This document shows positions 43,437 through 51,664 of a stretch of DNA of 64,000 nucleotides, piece by piece (position 1 is the first letter of the stretch; every line of letters begins with the position of its first letter). The stretch is from Wenzhouxiangella limi (GTDB lineage: Bacteria > Pseudomonadota > Gammaproteobacteria > Xanthomonadales > Wenzhouxiangellaceae), in NCBI RefSeq assembly GCF_010499265.1, contig NZ_JAAGSC010000042.1:10389-74388 (forward strand). The letters run 5' to 3'. Below the pieces are notes generated by a model. That model had not been told where the DNA came from and made no database searches. It saw only the letters and a list, made by a program, of their open reading frames with translations. A program made the position numbers and the translations under genes.

Positions 43437-45400
43437 GATCTTGACCGTCCATCGGAGCTTGAGTCCGCGGTTTTATTGCCACGAAGCAGCTTCATAACGC
43501 CCCTAAGCGGACGCGTTAGCTTCCAGGATACGGAGCTCTCGACATAGTTCAGTCGACGTTGCTGGAAGCCCAGCTTTCTGTTCAGCCGCTCGACCTCGCG
43601 CTCAGCCGCCGAAAGACGCGCATTTTCCAAATGATAGTGGGCCAGCCGCTCTTCCAGAAAATGCACTTGCTTGATAAGTTTTTGGCTATCCGACCGAGCC
43701 TGTTTTGAACGCGTGAGATCAGCAACTTGAGCTGAAGCTTGCTGGGCCAGTTGTTCAGCCTGCTTTAACTCGTCCTGCAGCTGGTCGTTCTGCGCTGACA
43801 GATGAGCGCGCTCATCGACCGAGGCCAAAAAGTCTTGATGAGCCATCCTGATCAAATCTGACTCGCTCCCGCCGCCGTCGGTATTAAACAGTGTGCTGGC
43901 ATTCAATTCGGCCAGAAGAGTCCGCGAACCCAGGGCGGATTCAATCAAGCGCTGTGCCAATACGCGCAGCATGGCCGGCATGCTTGCAGCTTCAGGTAAG
44001 GAAAGAGACGCTGAAGGTGACTCAAGACCGAAGTGTTTGGTCAGCGAGACTTGCAGCTTTGAGGCGTCCGAACATCCCGATTGAAGCTGGATCAAGACGA
44101 TCCGTTTGCGATGGCGCCTGACTACCGCCAGTACGGTCTTTGTTGACTGCACCCAATCTTCCAAAGCACGATCCAGCGCCTGGCCCGCCTTGAGGGCCGC
44201 AGCCAACTGGACTTTTGGCACATGCACCACCACCAGCGCTTTGCACGCCGCATTTTGGTTCAGCTGAGCCAGTAATGACTCAGGTCCTTCAACCTCTGAG
44301 GTTGGAAGCACTGAGCACCCGGCGGCCGACAACCAGACTGCAAGTGGACTGGCATCCCAGTCTGGCGGCGCCCATAGCGCGATTTTAGATGCATTGCTCA
44401 TTTTCTTGCCCTTATTGCTATGCTGACTCGGCGTTCGCATTTGGCCACTACTGGCTGGCTGGCAATCGTTCGAAAATCCAATCTTTTCAGCTAGTTCATC
44501 TGCCTCAACAAGACACTGATTCAACCGCGCCCTGAGCAAGGCCTGCTTGTACTGATATTCCGTAGCGGGCGGATTGGCAGATGCGCGCAGTTGCTGCTGC
44601 AACTCGGCGTCTTGTTGCTCAAACTCGGCCAGCACCGAATCCAGCGACTTCCGAATCACATGGAAGGTCTCTCCTCTCTGCAGTCCCCGCCAGTATTTAT
44701 GGCATTCAGGCAGCCACCAGGCGTCAGATTCCTGCCCCGACTCGTGCTGCAGGCCCGATTCCACAACCGTCGCCGCCCGCGATGGCGTCAGACCGAGCAC
44801 TCCGACCGCCTTCAAGGACTCTGCCAGCGCGCTGAGCGTTTCCACCGGATGCTGGATCAGGGCTTCGTAATGAATCCTTAACGGTTTTTGCGGCCATGGA
44901 TAATCGTCAACCGCCATATTGTAACGCGCCCAAAGGGCCTGCCCAACGCGCATCGGCAAGCCATTTCGCCGCCGCAAAGATCGAGCAACGGCCAGCGGGT
45001 GCCGAATCACCTGGATGGGCACGACATCGGTCAGCCAGGGCGCAAATAACGGCCACAACAAACACAAACGAGGCTCCTTCAGCGCCCAGACCGGGTGTGC
45101 GCAAAGCCGATCCGCGAGCGCCTGGAACTGCCCTTCCAGCTCGCCGCGCGTGGCATCAGATACTCGAGACACGTCAAAATCAGCGATCTTCCACCAATCG
45201 GCCCCAACTGAATGCAGGAGCTGATCGCACAGCTGACGGGCGTCCCGACGTTCCTCAAATCCGCGCGGGTTCTCAGGATATACCGGGGTCAGCTCCTCCT
45301 GCGTGCCGACATAAGCGCCCATCGCCCTCAGGGCCGCCGTCACCGCCGAGGTTCCTGAGCGGTGCATTCCAAGTACAACCAGGCCGCGAGTACTGGTCAT
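43433..45400 (-). CDS. Sulfotransferase fused to coiled-coil SWKLTRPLR protein
   Basis: About 655 residues from the ATG at 45400; the frame also has an ATG at 45469. The N-terminal 250 residues form a sulfotransferase-like domain: GLVVLGMHRSGTSAVTAAL (phosphosulfate loop), WALKEPRLCLLWP and VIRHPLAVARSLRRRNGLP (3'-phosphate segment). After a helical linker, an in-frame ATG at 44401 with AAGGG eight bases upstream begins the second half. That half is homologous to the stand-alone protein at 8555-9820 (VLAVVRRHRKRIVLI, coiled coil, then VSWKLTRPLRGVMKLL). This looks like a fusion of two genes that are separate in the first operon. It probably modifies or helps assemble the glycan at the inner membrane. 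Confidence 0.65.
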   Translation of the reverse strand: MTSTRGLVVLGMHRSGTSAVTAALRAMGAYVGTQEELTPVYPENPRGFEERRDARQLCDQLLHSVGADWWKIADFDVSRVSDATRGELEGQFQALADRLCAHPVWALKEPRLCLLWPLFAPWLTDVVPIQVIRHPLAVARSLRRRNGLPMRVGQALWARYNMAVDDYPWPQKPLRIHYEALIQHPVETLSALAESLKAVGVLGLTPSRAATVVESGLQHESGQESDAWWLPECHKYWRGLQRGETFHVIRKSLDSVLAEFEQQDAELQQQLRASANPPATEYQYKQALLRARLNQCLVEADELAEKIGFSNDCQPASSGQMRTPSQHSNKGKKMSNASKIALWAPPDWDASPLAVWLSAAGCSVLPTSEVEGPESLLAQLNQNAACKALVVVHVPKVQLAAALKAGQALDRALEDWVQSTKTVLAVVRRHRKRIVLIQLQSGCSDASKLQVSLTKHFGLESPSASLSLPEAASMPAMLRVLAQRLIESALGSRTLLAELNASTLFNTDGGGSESDLIRMAHQDFLASVDERAHLSAQNDQLQDELKQAEQLAQQASAQVADLTRSKQARSDSQKLIKQVHFLEERLAHYHLENARLSAAEREVERLNRKLGFQQRRLNYVESSVSWKLTRPLRGVMKLLRGNKTADSSSDGRSRS

Positions 45401-45604
45401 GCCCTGAGATTTCTCGCAAATCCACGACACATTTGGGCTGTCAGCATGAACAACAACATTGGCCGTCATGATAAATCATCGCGGAACCCGAAAAACGGGA
45501 AGGCACACCCTTTCGGGGGCGTGCTAAGCTACGAATTCATTCGAGAAATCAGGTGCTAGCGGCCGGCATCCAGAGGCATGGCAGTCTATCGAGGGGATGA
45601 CTAA

Positions 45605-46342
45605 TTGCAAGATCATGATTTGGCACAGACGATCTCTACGGGGGTCGCCGTAATCCCGGCCCGCAACGAGGCCGCAGATATTGGCCGAGTGGTGGCCGGG
45701 ACCCGAGAACTCGGCCTAAGCGTGACCGTGGTCGATGATTTTTCGACCGACCGGACCGCCGAAGCTGCTGCCGAGGCCGGGGCGCGCGTGTTGCGCCTGC
45801 CCTTTCATGCCGGCTCGTGGACCGCCATGCAGACCGGGATTCGGGCGGCGGTCGCGGCCGGGTACCAGTGGACCGTGACCCTGGACGGCGACGGGCAGCA
45901 TGATCCGCAAGATATCCCCAAACTGATCGCGTTTGCTCAGGCTCGCGATCTGGCGCCCAACGTGGTGGTGGCCTCATGCGTGGCCCGCGGCAACCGCCGC
46001 CGCAAACTGGCCTGGCGGATTCTCAGACTGCTCAGCGGGCTGAAGGTGGCCGATCTGACCTCGGGCTTCCGTCTCTATGACCGTCAGGCCATGGAGTTGC
46101 TGGCCGATTCGGACTGCACCCTGCTGGAATACCAGGATGTCGGGGTGCTGCTGCACCTGCACTGCCGAGGCCTGGAACTGGTTGAACACGAGGTCGCGAT
46201 GCGGCCCCGCTGTCATGGCCAATCGAGGATCTTCTCCTCCTGGCGAGTGGTGGGTCACTATCTGGTCTACTCGGCCCTGATCAGCCTGACCCGGCGCGCC
46301 TACGGCCGCCCGACCCAGGGTACCGGGGAGTGCACCGATTGA
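45605..46342 (+). CDS. GT2 polyprenyl-phosphate glycosyltransferase (DPM/GtrB-like)
   Basis: The 245-residue product has GVAVIPARNEAADIGRVVAG, VTVVDDFSTDRTAE, VTLDGDGQHDPQDIPKLI (the DGDG-x-HDP motif typical of dolichyl/polyprenyl-phosphate sugar synthases) and LTSGFRLYDRQAMELL. Such enzymes make undecaprenyl-phosphate-linked sugars on the inner face of the membrane. The start is a TTG with GAGGGG nine bases upstream. The stop overlaps the next start (TGATG). With the DUF2304 and GT-C genes downstream it looks like a three-gene periplasmic glycosylation unit. It is divergent from the sulfotransferase-fusion operon. Confidence 0.8.
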   Translation: MQDHDLAQTISTGVAVIPARNEAADIGRVVAGTRELGLSVTVVDDFSTDRTAEAAAEAGARVLRLPFHAGSWTAMQTGIRAAVAAGYQWTVTLDGDGQHDPQDIPKLIAFAQARDLAPNVVVASCVARGNRRRKLAWRILRLLSGLKVADLTSGFRLYDRQAMELLADSDCTLLEYQDVGVLLHLHCRGLELVEHEVAMRPRCHGQSRIFSSWRVVGHYLVYSALISLTRRAYGRPTQGTGECTD

Positions 46343-46722
46343 TGACTTTGCCCATGTTTAGCGCAATACTTGCGGGCGTCGTCGTCCTTTCAATTTTCTG
46401 GCTGCTGCGGCGTGATCGGCTGCCGGTCATGCATTCGCTGTGGTGGCTCAGCGTGGCCGGCCTGATTGGGCTGCTGGGCCTGTTTCCACGCCTCATTGAT
46501 CGAGTCGCTGACTGGGTCGGCGTGGCTTATTCGCCATCGCTGTTGTTCATGGTCGCCATTCTGGTCCTGCTGATCAAGGTCTTGCTCGAAGACGTGGACG
46601 TCTCGCAAGATCGTCGCCGCCTGCTGCGCCTGGCACAGAAAGTGGCGATGCTGGAAGAGCAGATCGAGCAACTGAACCACGAGGATCCCGGCAAGCGCTC
46701 GCGCGACCCGAGAAACTCCTGA
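46342..46722 (+). CDS. DUF2304 membrane protein
   Basis: A small membrane protein (126 residues from the ATG at 46342) with three hydrophobic spans (around FSAILAGVVVLSIFWLL, WLSVAGLIGLLGLFP and LLFMVAILVLLIKVLL). A short coiled coil (LRLAQKVAMLEEQIEQL) follows at the cytoplasmic end. This is the layout of DUF2304 proteins, which often follow polyprenyl-phosphate GT2 genes. The family's function is not established. A role in presenting or flipping the lipid-linked sugar is a reasonable inference, by analogy with GtrA. Confidence 0.75.
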   Translation: MTLPMFSAILAGVVVLSIFWLLRRDRLPVMHSLWWLSVAGLIGLLGLFPRLIDRVADWVGVAYSPSLLFMVAILVLLIKVLLEDVDVSQDRRRLLRLAQKVAMLEEQIEQLNHEDPGKRSRDPRNS

Positions 46723-46792
46723 TGGCCAGCTGGGTTCGGACCCAACAGCGGGGCTGAGGGATCCGGGTGCGTTGTAATCCGGGGCGTTTTAT

Positions 46793-48523
46793 ATGAACGA
46801 CACGACACAACGAAAAATAAGCTGGTTGGCTGCCGTCACTGTGGTCGCAGCGACGATCGTGGCGTACTGGCCATCGTTCGAAGTCCCGTTTTATCTGGAC
46901 GATTACCTACACTTTATTGAAACCCCCGCCCTGCATGATGCCGGTGATGTCGCCGGCATCCAGGCCTACTCGCCTGCGCGCTTTATCGCCAACTGGACGC
47001 TGGCGGCCAACTACAGCGTTCACGGCGAGGACGTGTTCGGCTACCACCTGGTCAATCTGCTCATCCACCTGCTGGCCGGACTGGGCCTTTGGTTGCTGCT
47101 CAGCGCCCTGTTGCGAAGCCGGGCGCTGGATATCAAAACTCGACCCTGGCTGCGCTGGGTGCCGCTGATCGCCACGGCTATCTTTCTGCTCCACCCGCTT
47201 CAGACCCAGGCGGTAACCTACATCATCCAGCGCCACGCCTCGCTAGCGGCGATGTTTTACCTGCTCAGCCTCTCGGCCTTCGCCTGGGGGCGGTTGCGCG
47301 GGGACTGGCGGTTGTTCATCCTAACTTCGCTGGCCGGTGTACTGGCGTTTTTTTCCAAACAGTCGGCAGCGACGCTGCCGCTGGCCTTGCTACTGGTCGA
47401 GCTATTGTTCTTCCGTCGCCTGGGGCCGAAGTCGGTCGTTGTGGTGGCAGCCGCTGCGGCACTGACCGCGGTGCTGGTGGCCTGGGTGCTGCACTGGCCC
47501 CGGTTCGACATTCTGGGCACGACGCGCGAGGTGGGCGGCATGGCCCGGCTGGACTACCTCGTCACCCAGTTCGGCGTGCTGTGGCACTACATTGGCCAGT
47601 TTTTCCTGATCGGCGAACAGCGCCTGGAGTATGACTTCGCGCTGGTGGCCATGGACTGGCGCATGGGGATCGTGCTGCCAGCGCTGGGCCATCTGGCGCT
47701 CCTGATTCTGGGCTTCCTGACCTGGCGACGCGCTCCGCTGGTGGCCTTCGGCATTCTCTTTTACTACCTCGCGCACGCGGTGGAATCCAGCGTGATCCCG
47801 ATTCGCGATCTTGCCTTTGAGCACCGCACTTACCTGCCCAACGCGGGACTGGCCGTGGCCTTGGTGGCCGGCTTGGCGACAATGTTGGCCGGCCAATCCC
47901 GAACCTGGCAGCGCAGTGCTGTAGCCGGCCTCGTGCTGCTGATGGGCTTTACGCTTTACCAGACCTGGGCGCGCAACAGCCTCTGGGTCCAACCGGAGGC
48001 ATTCCTGCAAGCCAATACGCGCCTGGCGCCGGACAGCCCGCGGGCCTGGACTAATCTGGGAAGAGAACTACTACGACAGGAGGGCCGCACCAACGAGGCA
48101 CTGTCTGCAATTGAAAACGCGTTGACGGTTGCTGCCCAATCCACAGTGCCGTTTGATAGCAGCGCGTTAATTATCTTGGCGATGGCAGCGTTGCACGAGC
48201 GTGGCGAGAACTTCCAGCTCTTGAAGTTTGCCCAGCACCTCGACGCAAGTGCCCTATCGGATCAGCGTAGATTCGATTACCATGCCTTGATAGGCGGCGC
48301 ATTTTTGTCTTTTGAAATTGCCGAACAGGCTCAGGCTCACCTGTCAGAGGCAGTTTCAATCAGGCCCGATCCAAACGTCATTGCCGCACTGGCTCATAGC
48401 GAACTGATGCTGGGTCACTACGAACAAGCTTTTCTGTTATCGCAGCAAGTTCTGCAAGTCATTCCTGATCATCCGGTTGCCAATGCTATCGCCAGCCGCT
48501 TTCAGCTAAATCAAGGACAGTAG
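46793..48523 (+). CDS. GT-C-type membrane glycosyltransferase with TPR tail (TMTC-like)
   Basis: In this 576-residue product residues 1-400 hold about ten transmembrane spans. The first periplasmic loop carries FEVPFYLDDYLHF, and the acidic DD pair (36-37) is characteristic of GT-C enzymes using lipid-linked sugars. Later loops include LLHPLQTQAVTYIIQRHAS, known from TMTC/TPR O-mannosyltransferases. The C-terminal 170 residues are TPR-like (PRAWTNLGRELLRQEGRTNE). It would take the sugar made by the GT2 gene at 45605 and add it to a periplasmic acceptor, protein or glycan. Its end overlaps the convergent GT4 gene by 13 bases. Confidence 0.7.
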   Translation: MNDTTQRKISWLAAVTVVAATIVAYWPSFEVPFYLDDYLHFIETPALHDAGDVAGIQAYSPARFIANWTLAANYSVHGEDVFGYHLVNLLIHLLAGLGLWLLLSALLRSRALDIKTRPWLRWVPLIATAIFLLHPLQTQAVTYIIQRHASLAAMFYLLSLSAFAWGRLRGDWRLFILTSLAGVLAFFSKQSAATLPLALLLVELLFFRRLGPKSVVVVAAAAALTAVLVAWVLHWPRFDILGTTREVGGMARLDYLVTQFGVLWHYIGQFFLIGEQRLEYDFALVAMDWRMGIVLPALGHLALLILGFLTWRRAPLVAFGILFYYLAHAVESSVIPIRDLAFEHRTYLPNAGLAVALVAGLATMLAGQSRTWQRSAVAGLVLLMGFTLYQTWARNSLWVQPEAFLQANTRLAPDSPRAWTNLGRELLRQEGRTNEALSAIENALTVAAQSTVPFDSSALIILAMAALHERGENFQLLKFAQHLDASALSDQRRFDYHALIGGAFLSFEIAEQAQAHLSEAVSIRPDPNVIAALAHSELMLGHYEQAFLLSQQVLQVIPDHPVANAIASRFQLNQGQ

Positions 48524-49662
48524 TTCTTCCACACTGCCTGCAACTGGCCAGCAGTCTTGGAAATATGAAAGTGTTCGGAGAACGCAGTTTTAGCGCGCCG
48601 CCCGATTTCTAGCAATTCAACTGAGGATGCCGCGATGTGGCGCAACTTTGCGGCCAGTTCTTCCTGATTAGCCGGTGTGAAAAGCCAGCCGGCAGCAGCC
48701 GTTTGCACCACCCATCCCATGCCGGAACCCTGGACATCTGACACCAAAACCGGTTTACCGGCCGCCATCGCCTCAAGCAGGATCAGTCCAAAAGCTTCGG
48801 CGCGGTTGATTGAGGGAAGGCAGACCAGGTCGCAGTCCGCCAGCAGTCGATTTCGCGCTCCATCATCGACCGCTCCGGTCAACTCGATCTGATCTGGACA
48901 TCCCGCCCGCTCCAAGAGACTACCGAGCGATCGGCGCAACTCTCCTCCGCCGACGATTTTCAGCTCCACTTCCGGCACCGCAAGTGCGGCGCGCACCAGG
49001 GTCTCAAAGCCCTTGTAACGGGTCAGCCGACCCACCCCCAGCACCCTAAGCCGGCCCTGACTGGGCCAAAGTGATGGCTTGGATGAGTCGACCTCCACCC
49101 GAGCAGGATCTAGCCCGAGCGGCACGACCTGGCACTTGTCGCGCCAGGGCGCGAGCGCGACGCTGCTCTCGAGGTAGGGCGGCGAGGTGGCGATAACGCG
49201 TCGGGCCCGCCGCAGCAGAGCCTGCTCGAAGGGCCGGTAGAAGGGGTATAGCAATTTCAGTTTCCTCTCAAGCCCCGGACCTACAACATCGGAATGCCAG
49301 TGGACCAGCCAGGGGACGCTCCTCGCGCGGCGACTGAAAAGGACAGCAAACGCTGAGACGTTAGGCAGGTGCAAGTGAAGCAAATCTGGGCGAAAGTCCT
49401 GCAACATCCGCTCCAAAGCCATTGGATACCCCGGGCTGATGGGCGCGTAGCTTAGGTGCCCGTGGACCTTTACCCGCACCAGCCGCTCCAGAAACGGAAG
49501 ATCAGCCAGATCCTGCTCGCCTGCCAACTGGCCCCGCTCGGCATGCACTAGACAGGCCTCGTCAATCTCAGACCCAACATTGGCGCGTAGCAGATCGTAG
49601 AGGAAGTTTTCCATACCGCCGTGGCTCGGGTAAAAAAACTTGCCGATGTGAAGAATACGCAT
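48511..49662 (-). CDS. GT4 family glycosyltransferase
   Basis: The product (383 residues from 49662) has both GT4 halves: MRILHIGKFFYPSHGGMENF and PDLLHLHLPNVSAFAVLF at the N-terminus, then RLRVLGVGRLTRYKGFETLV, VCLPSINRAEAFGLILLEAM and AAGKPVLVSD at the C-terminus. The E-x7-E donor motif is intact. This is a normal retaining enzyme of the mannosyl/glucosyltransferase type, probably active. An open frame runs upstream to 49719, but the conserved start is at 49662. It is followed upstream on the same strand by the GT61 gene. The sugar cannot be deduced. Confidence 0.85.
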   Translation of the reverse strand: MRILHIGKFFYPSHGGMENFLYDLLRANVGSEIDEACLVHAERGQLAGEQDLADLPFLERLVRVKVHGHLSYAPISPGYPMALERMLQDFRPDLLHLHLPNVSAFAVLFSRRARSVPWLVHWHSDVVGPGLERKLKLLYPFYRPFEQALLRRARRVIATSPPYLESSVALAPWRDKCQVVPLGLDPARVEVDSSKPSLWPSQGRLRVLGVGRLTRYKGFETLVRAALAVPEVELKIVGGGELRRSLGSLLERAGCPDQIELTGAVDDGARNRLLADCDLVCLPSINRAEAFGLILLEAMAAGKPVLVSDVQGSGMGWVVQTAAAGWLFTPANQEELAAKLRHIAASSVELLEIGRRAKTAFSEHFHISKTAGQLQAVWKNYCP

Positions 49663-49742
49663 AAGCCAAAGCTCAAATGATGTCGGTACAGATTGGGTCC
49701 GAAACAGGCCAGGCGGCACGGTGCCGCAGTTGGCAATCTTTG

Positions 49743-50678
49743 CTACAAAAAGGCCTGGAGCATATCGAGGTCAACATTCCACTCCGACCGATGATAGCTT
49801 TTGTCGGAAACATCAATAGTTTCGCAAGGCTGAGCGCTAGTGTTTTGAGCCGGGTTAACCAAGCCTAGATAGTGCGCCCCAACTTCACGACTGATCTTGT
49901 AAAAAGCCGGATTGATAAAGTCCTCCTGAAAAAGCTCGATGACGCGCGTCCCAGATTTACAAAACAAGAGGTTCGTCAAGCCCGCCCCGTGAGGTCCGAC
50001 AATCACCGAGGCGCGATTAAATAGCTTGATTTGCTGTTCTATCGAAAAATTTCCCGGTATGATGCAGGTGAAGCCTGCTTGCTCAAGATAGTGCATCACC
50101 GCGGCTTCATTGAGAACCCTTCGAGCGGTCGCATCCTGTCGGGAGATATATAACTTGTCCGCTGCGGGAACAGCGGCTTGACTTGCAAGCTCGGTCATGC
50201 GTTGATATCGGGCCAAACAGTATGGCAGCAAGATATCTTCAGATTGGGGATCAATTAACAGAATCTGTGGAGCCCTGTAACGAACACGTTCGCGTACCGT
50301 AAGGACGTTCTTCTCAGCTATATTGGCACAATTGCAGGCGAGCTGGAAAACCTCGCCAACACGACGATCAAGCGCTGGATCCGTAGTTAGAAAAAGCGTT
50401 TCAGGAAGGGCGACTCTTGCAAGCAAGAATAGTGAGGAAACTTCTTGAAAAATCAGATGATAATGATTCCTCCCTCTCCATCGATTGGCGCATATTGCCA
50501 ACGGACGATCAGTGCTGAATTCCTCGTCGTAGGGGCGCGCTTGGGGCTCGGATGGATGCCAATCTACACGGCCGTCGATCATGACATCGTCGTAGCAAAC
50601 AACGCGTGGATAGCAGCGATCGGGCATCCAGCGGATCGCCTGTCGAACCCGAACATGGGGTGAATAATGAATCTCCAT
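49743..50678 (-). CDS. GT61 (DUF563) family glycosyltransferase
   Basis: The product (311 residues from 50678) has the GT61 pattern: KLYISRQDATARRVLNEAAV, then VIVGPHGAGLTNLLFCKSGT and RVIELFQEDFINPAFYKISR near the C-terminus. Family members add xylose, GlcNAc and other sugars; bacterial ones occur in LPS and capsule clusters. The ATG at 50678 fits the length; an open frame continues to 50786 across the divergent gene. No strong Shine-Dalgarno is seen. Confidence 0.75.
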   Translation of the reverse strand: MEIHYSPHVRVRQAIRWMPDRCYPRVVCYDDVMIDGRVDWHPSEPQARPYDEEFSTDRPLAICANRWRGRNHYHLIFQEVSSLFLLARVALPETLFLTTDPALDRRVGEVFQLACNCANIAEKNVLTVRERVRYRAPQILLIDPQSEDILLPYCLARYQRMTELASQAAVPAADKLYISRQDATARRVLNEAAVMHYLEQAGFTCIIPGNFSIEQQIKLFNRASVIVGPHGAGLTNLLFCKSGTRVIELFQEDFINPAFYKISREVGAHYLGLVNPAQNTSAQPCETIDVSDKSYHRSEWNVDLDMLQAFL

Positions 50679-50688
50679 CGGGACAATT

Positions 50689-51636
50689 ATGCACCAGATG
50701 AATATAGATCCGAAAACTTTCCCATTAACCAATGATATGACCAAACCATCTTCATCCGAGCATCTGAGCGACTTGTTGGCACGCAACTTCGATCAACTGA
50801 CCTTTGAAGATTACGCGCCGTTGTTCAGGCAAATCGCAGCGATACCCACTCCGCTTGCACCTGCATCCAAGCCATTGTCTGGCGGGGTGATCCAGTTCTG
50901 GGATCGAGACCCGGATCACCAGATTCTGGACTTGCTGGGGGCAACCCGTCGGCGCTGCGAAGCGTTGGGCGTGCCATGGCAAAGCTACGATGACGCTTCA
51001 GCCGAGGCACTGCTGGCGGCAGAACTGGGAAAGACACACGTGGAGGTCTACCGCAAATGTCTGCATCCGGTGCAGCGCAGTGATTTCTTTCGCTACTGTG
51101 CCATTTACCTCAATGGCGGGCTATGGCTTGACGCCGACGTGGTGATGGTCGCTGATCCACGGCCGTTGCTGAGGTCAAAGGTACCGATCTTTTTCCAGCG
51201 TACGGACAGCCACGGAGGGCTGGCCAATGGTTTGCTGTTTGCACCGCCGCGCCACGACATTTTCGGCGAGATCGTCGAGGCTTGCGTGGCCAACATGCTC
51301 GACGAAGCGTTTTTCGAGGAGCACGCAAAGACCCGCAATATCATTGCATTAACCGGCATTCAGGTTGTCAATCGCACGGTTGCACAACGGGTACACCGCT
51401 TTTTGGTAGGGCGCCAGACCGACCAGCTGCCGCCCATTGGCCTGATCGACGATGCAGGCTACCGGGCTTTTGTACAAGGCGGTGCCGCCTATCTGGGCGC
51501 GCCGCTGGCTTACAAGGACGGCCCGTGCAGCTGGCAGGACTGGTGCCGCCAGGCGTCGGGCAACCCTTTGGACCCGGCGGTACAGCAACAGTTACTTCGG
51601 CGCATACCGGCTAAGGCGCCTGACCGACGCCGATAG
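50689..51636 (+). CDS. DXD glycosyltransferase (Gly_transf_sug / GT32-like)
   Basis: The 315-residue product has the hallmark VQRSDFFRYCAIYLNGGLW followed by LDADVVMV. The DAD is the metal/donor motif of GT32-type capsular polysaccharide and alpha-glycosyltransferases. An upstream GGVIQFWDRDPD matches the family's first strand. It starts only about 10 bases from the divergent GT61 gene. The true start may be the in-frame ATG at 50737, which would leave room for promoters. It converges on the acyl-ligase gene with a 28-base gap. Confidence 0.8.
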   Translation: MHQMNIDPKTFPLTNDMTKPSSSEHLSDLLARNFDQLTFEDYAPLFRQIAAIPTPLAPASKPLSGGVIQFWDRDPDHQILDLLGATRRRCEALGVPWQSYDDASAEALLAAELGKTHVEVYRKCLHPVQRSDFFRYCAIYLNGGLWLDADVVMVADPRPLLRSKVPIFFQRTDSHGGLANGLLFAPPRHDIFGEIVEACVANMLDEAFFEEHAKTRNIIALTGIQVVNRTVAQRVHRFLVGRQTDQLPPIGLIDDAGYRAFVQGGAAYLGAPLAYKDGPCSWQDWCRQASGNPLDPAVQQQLLRRIPAKAPDRRR

Positions 51637-51664
51637 CTGCGCCGTTGTCTCGTCCCTAACTTCT

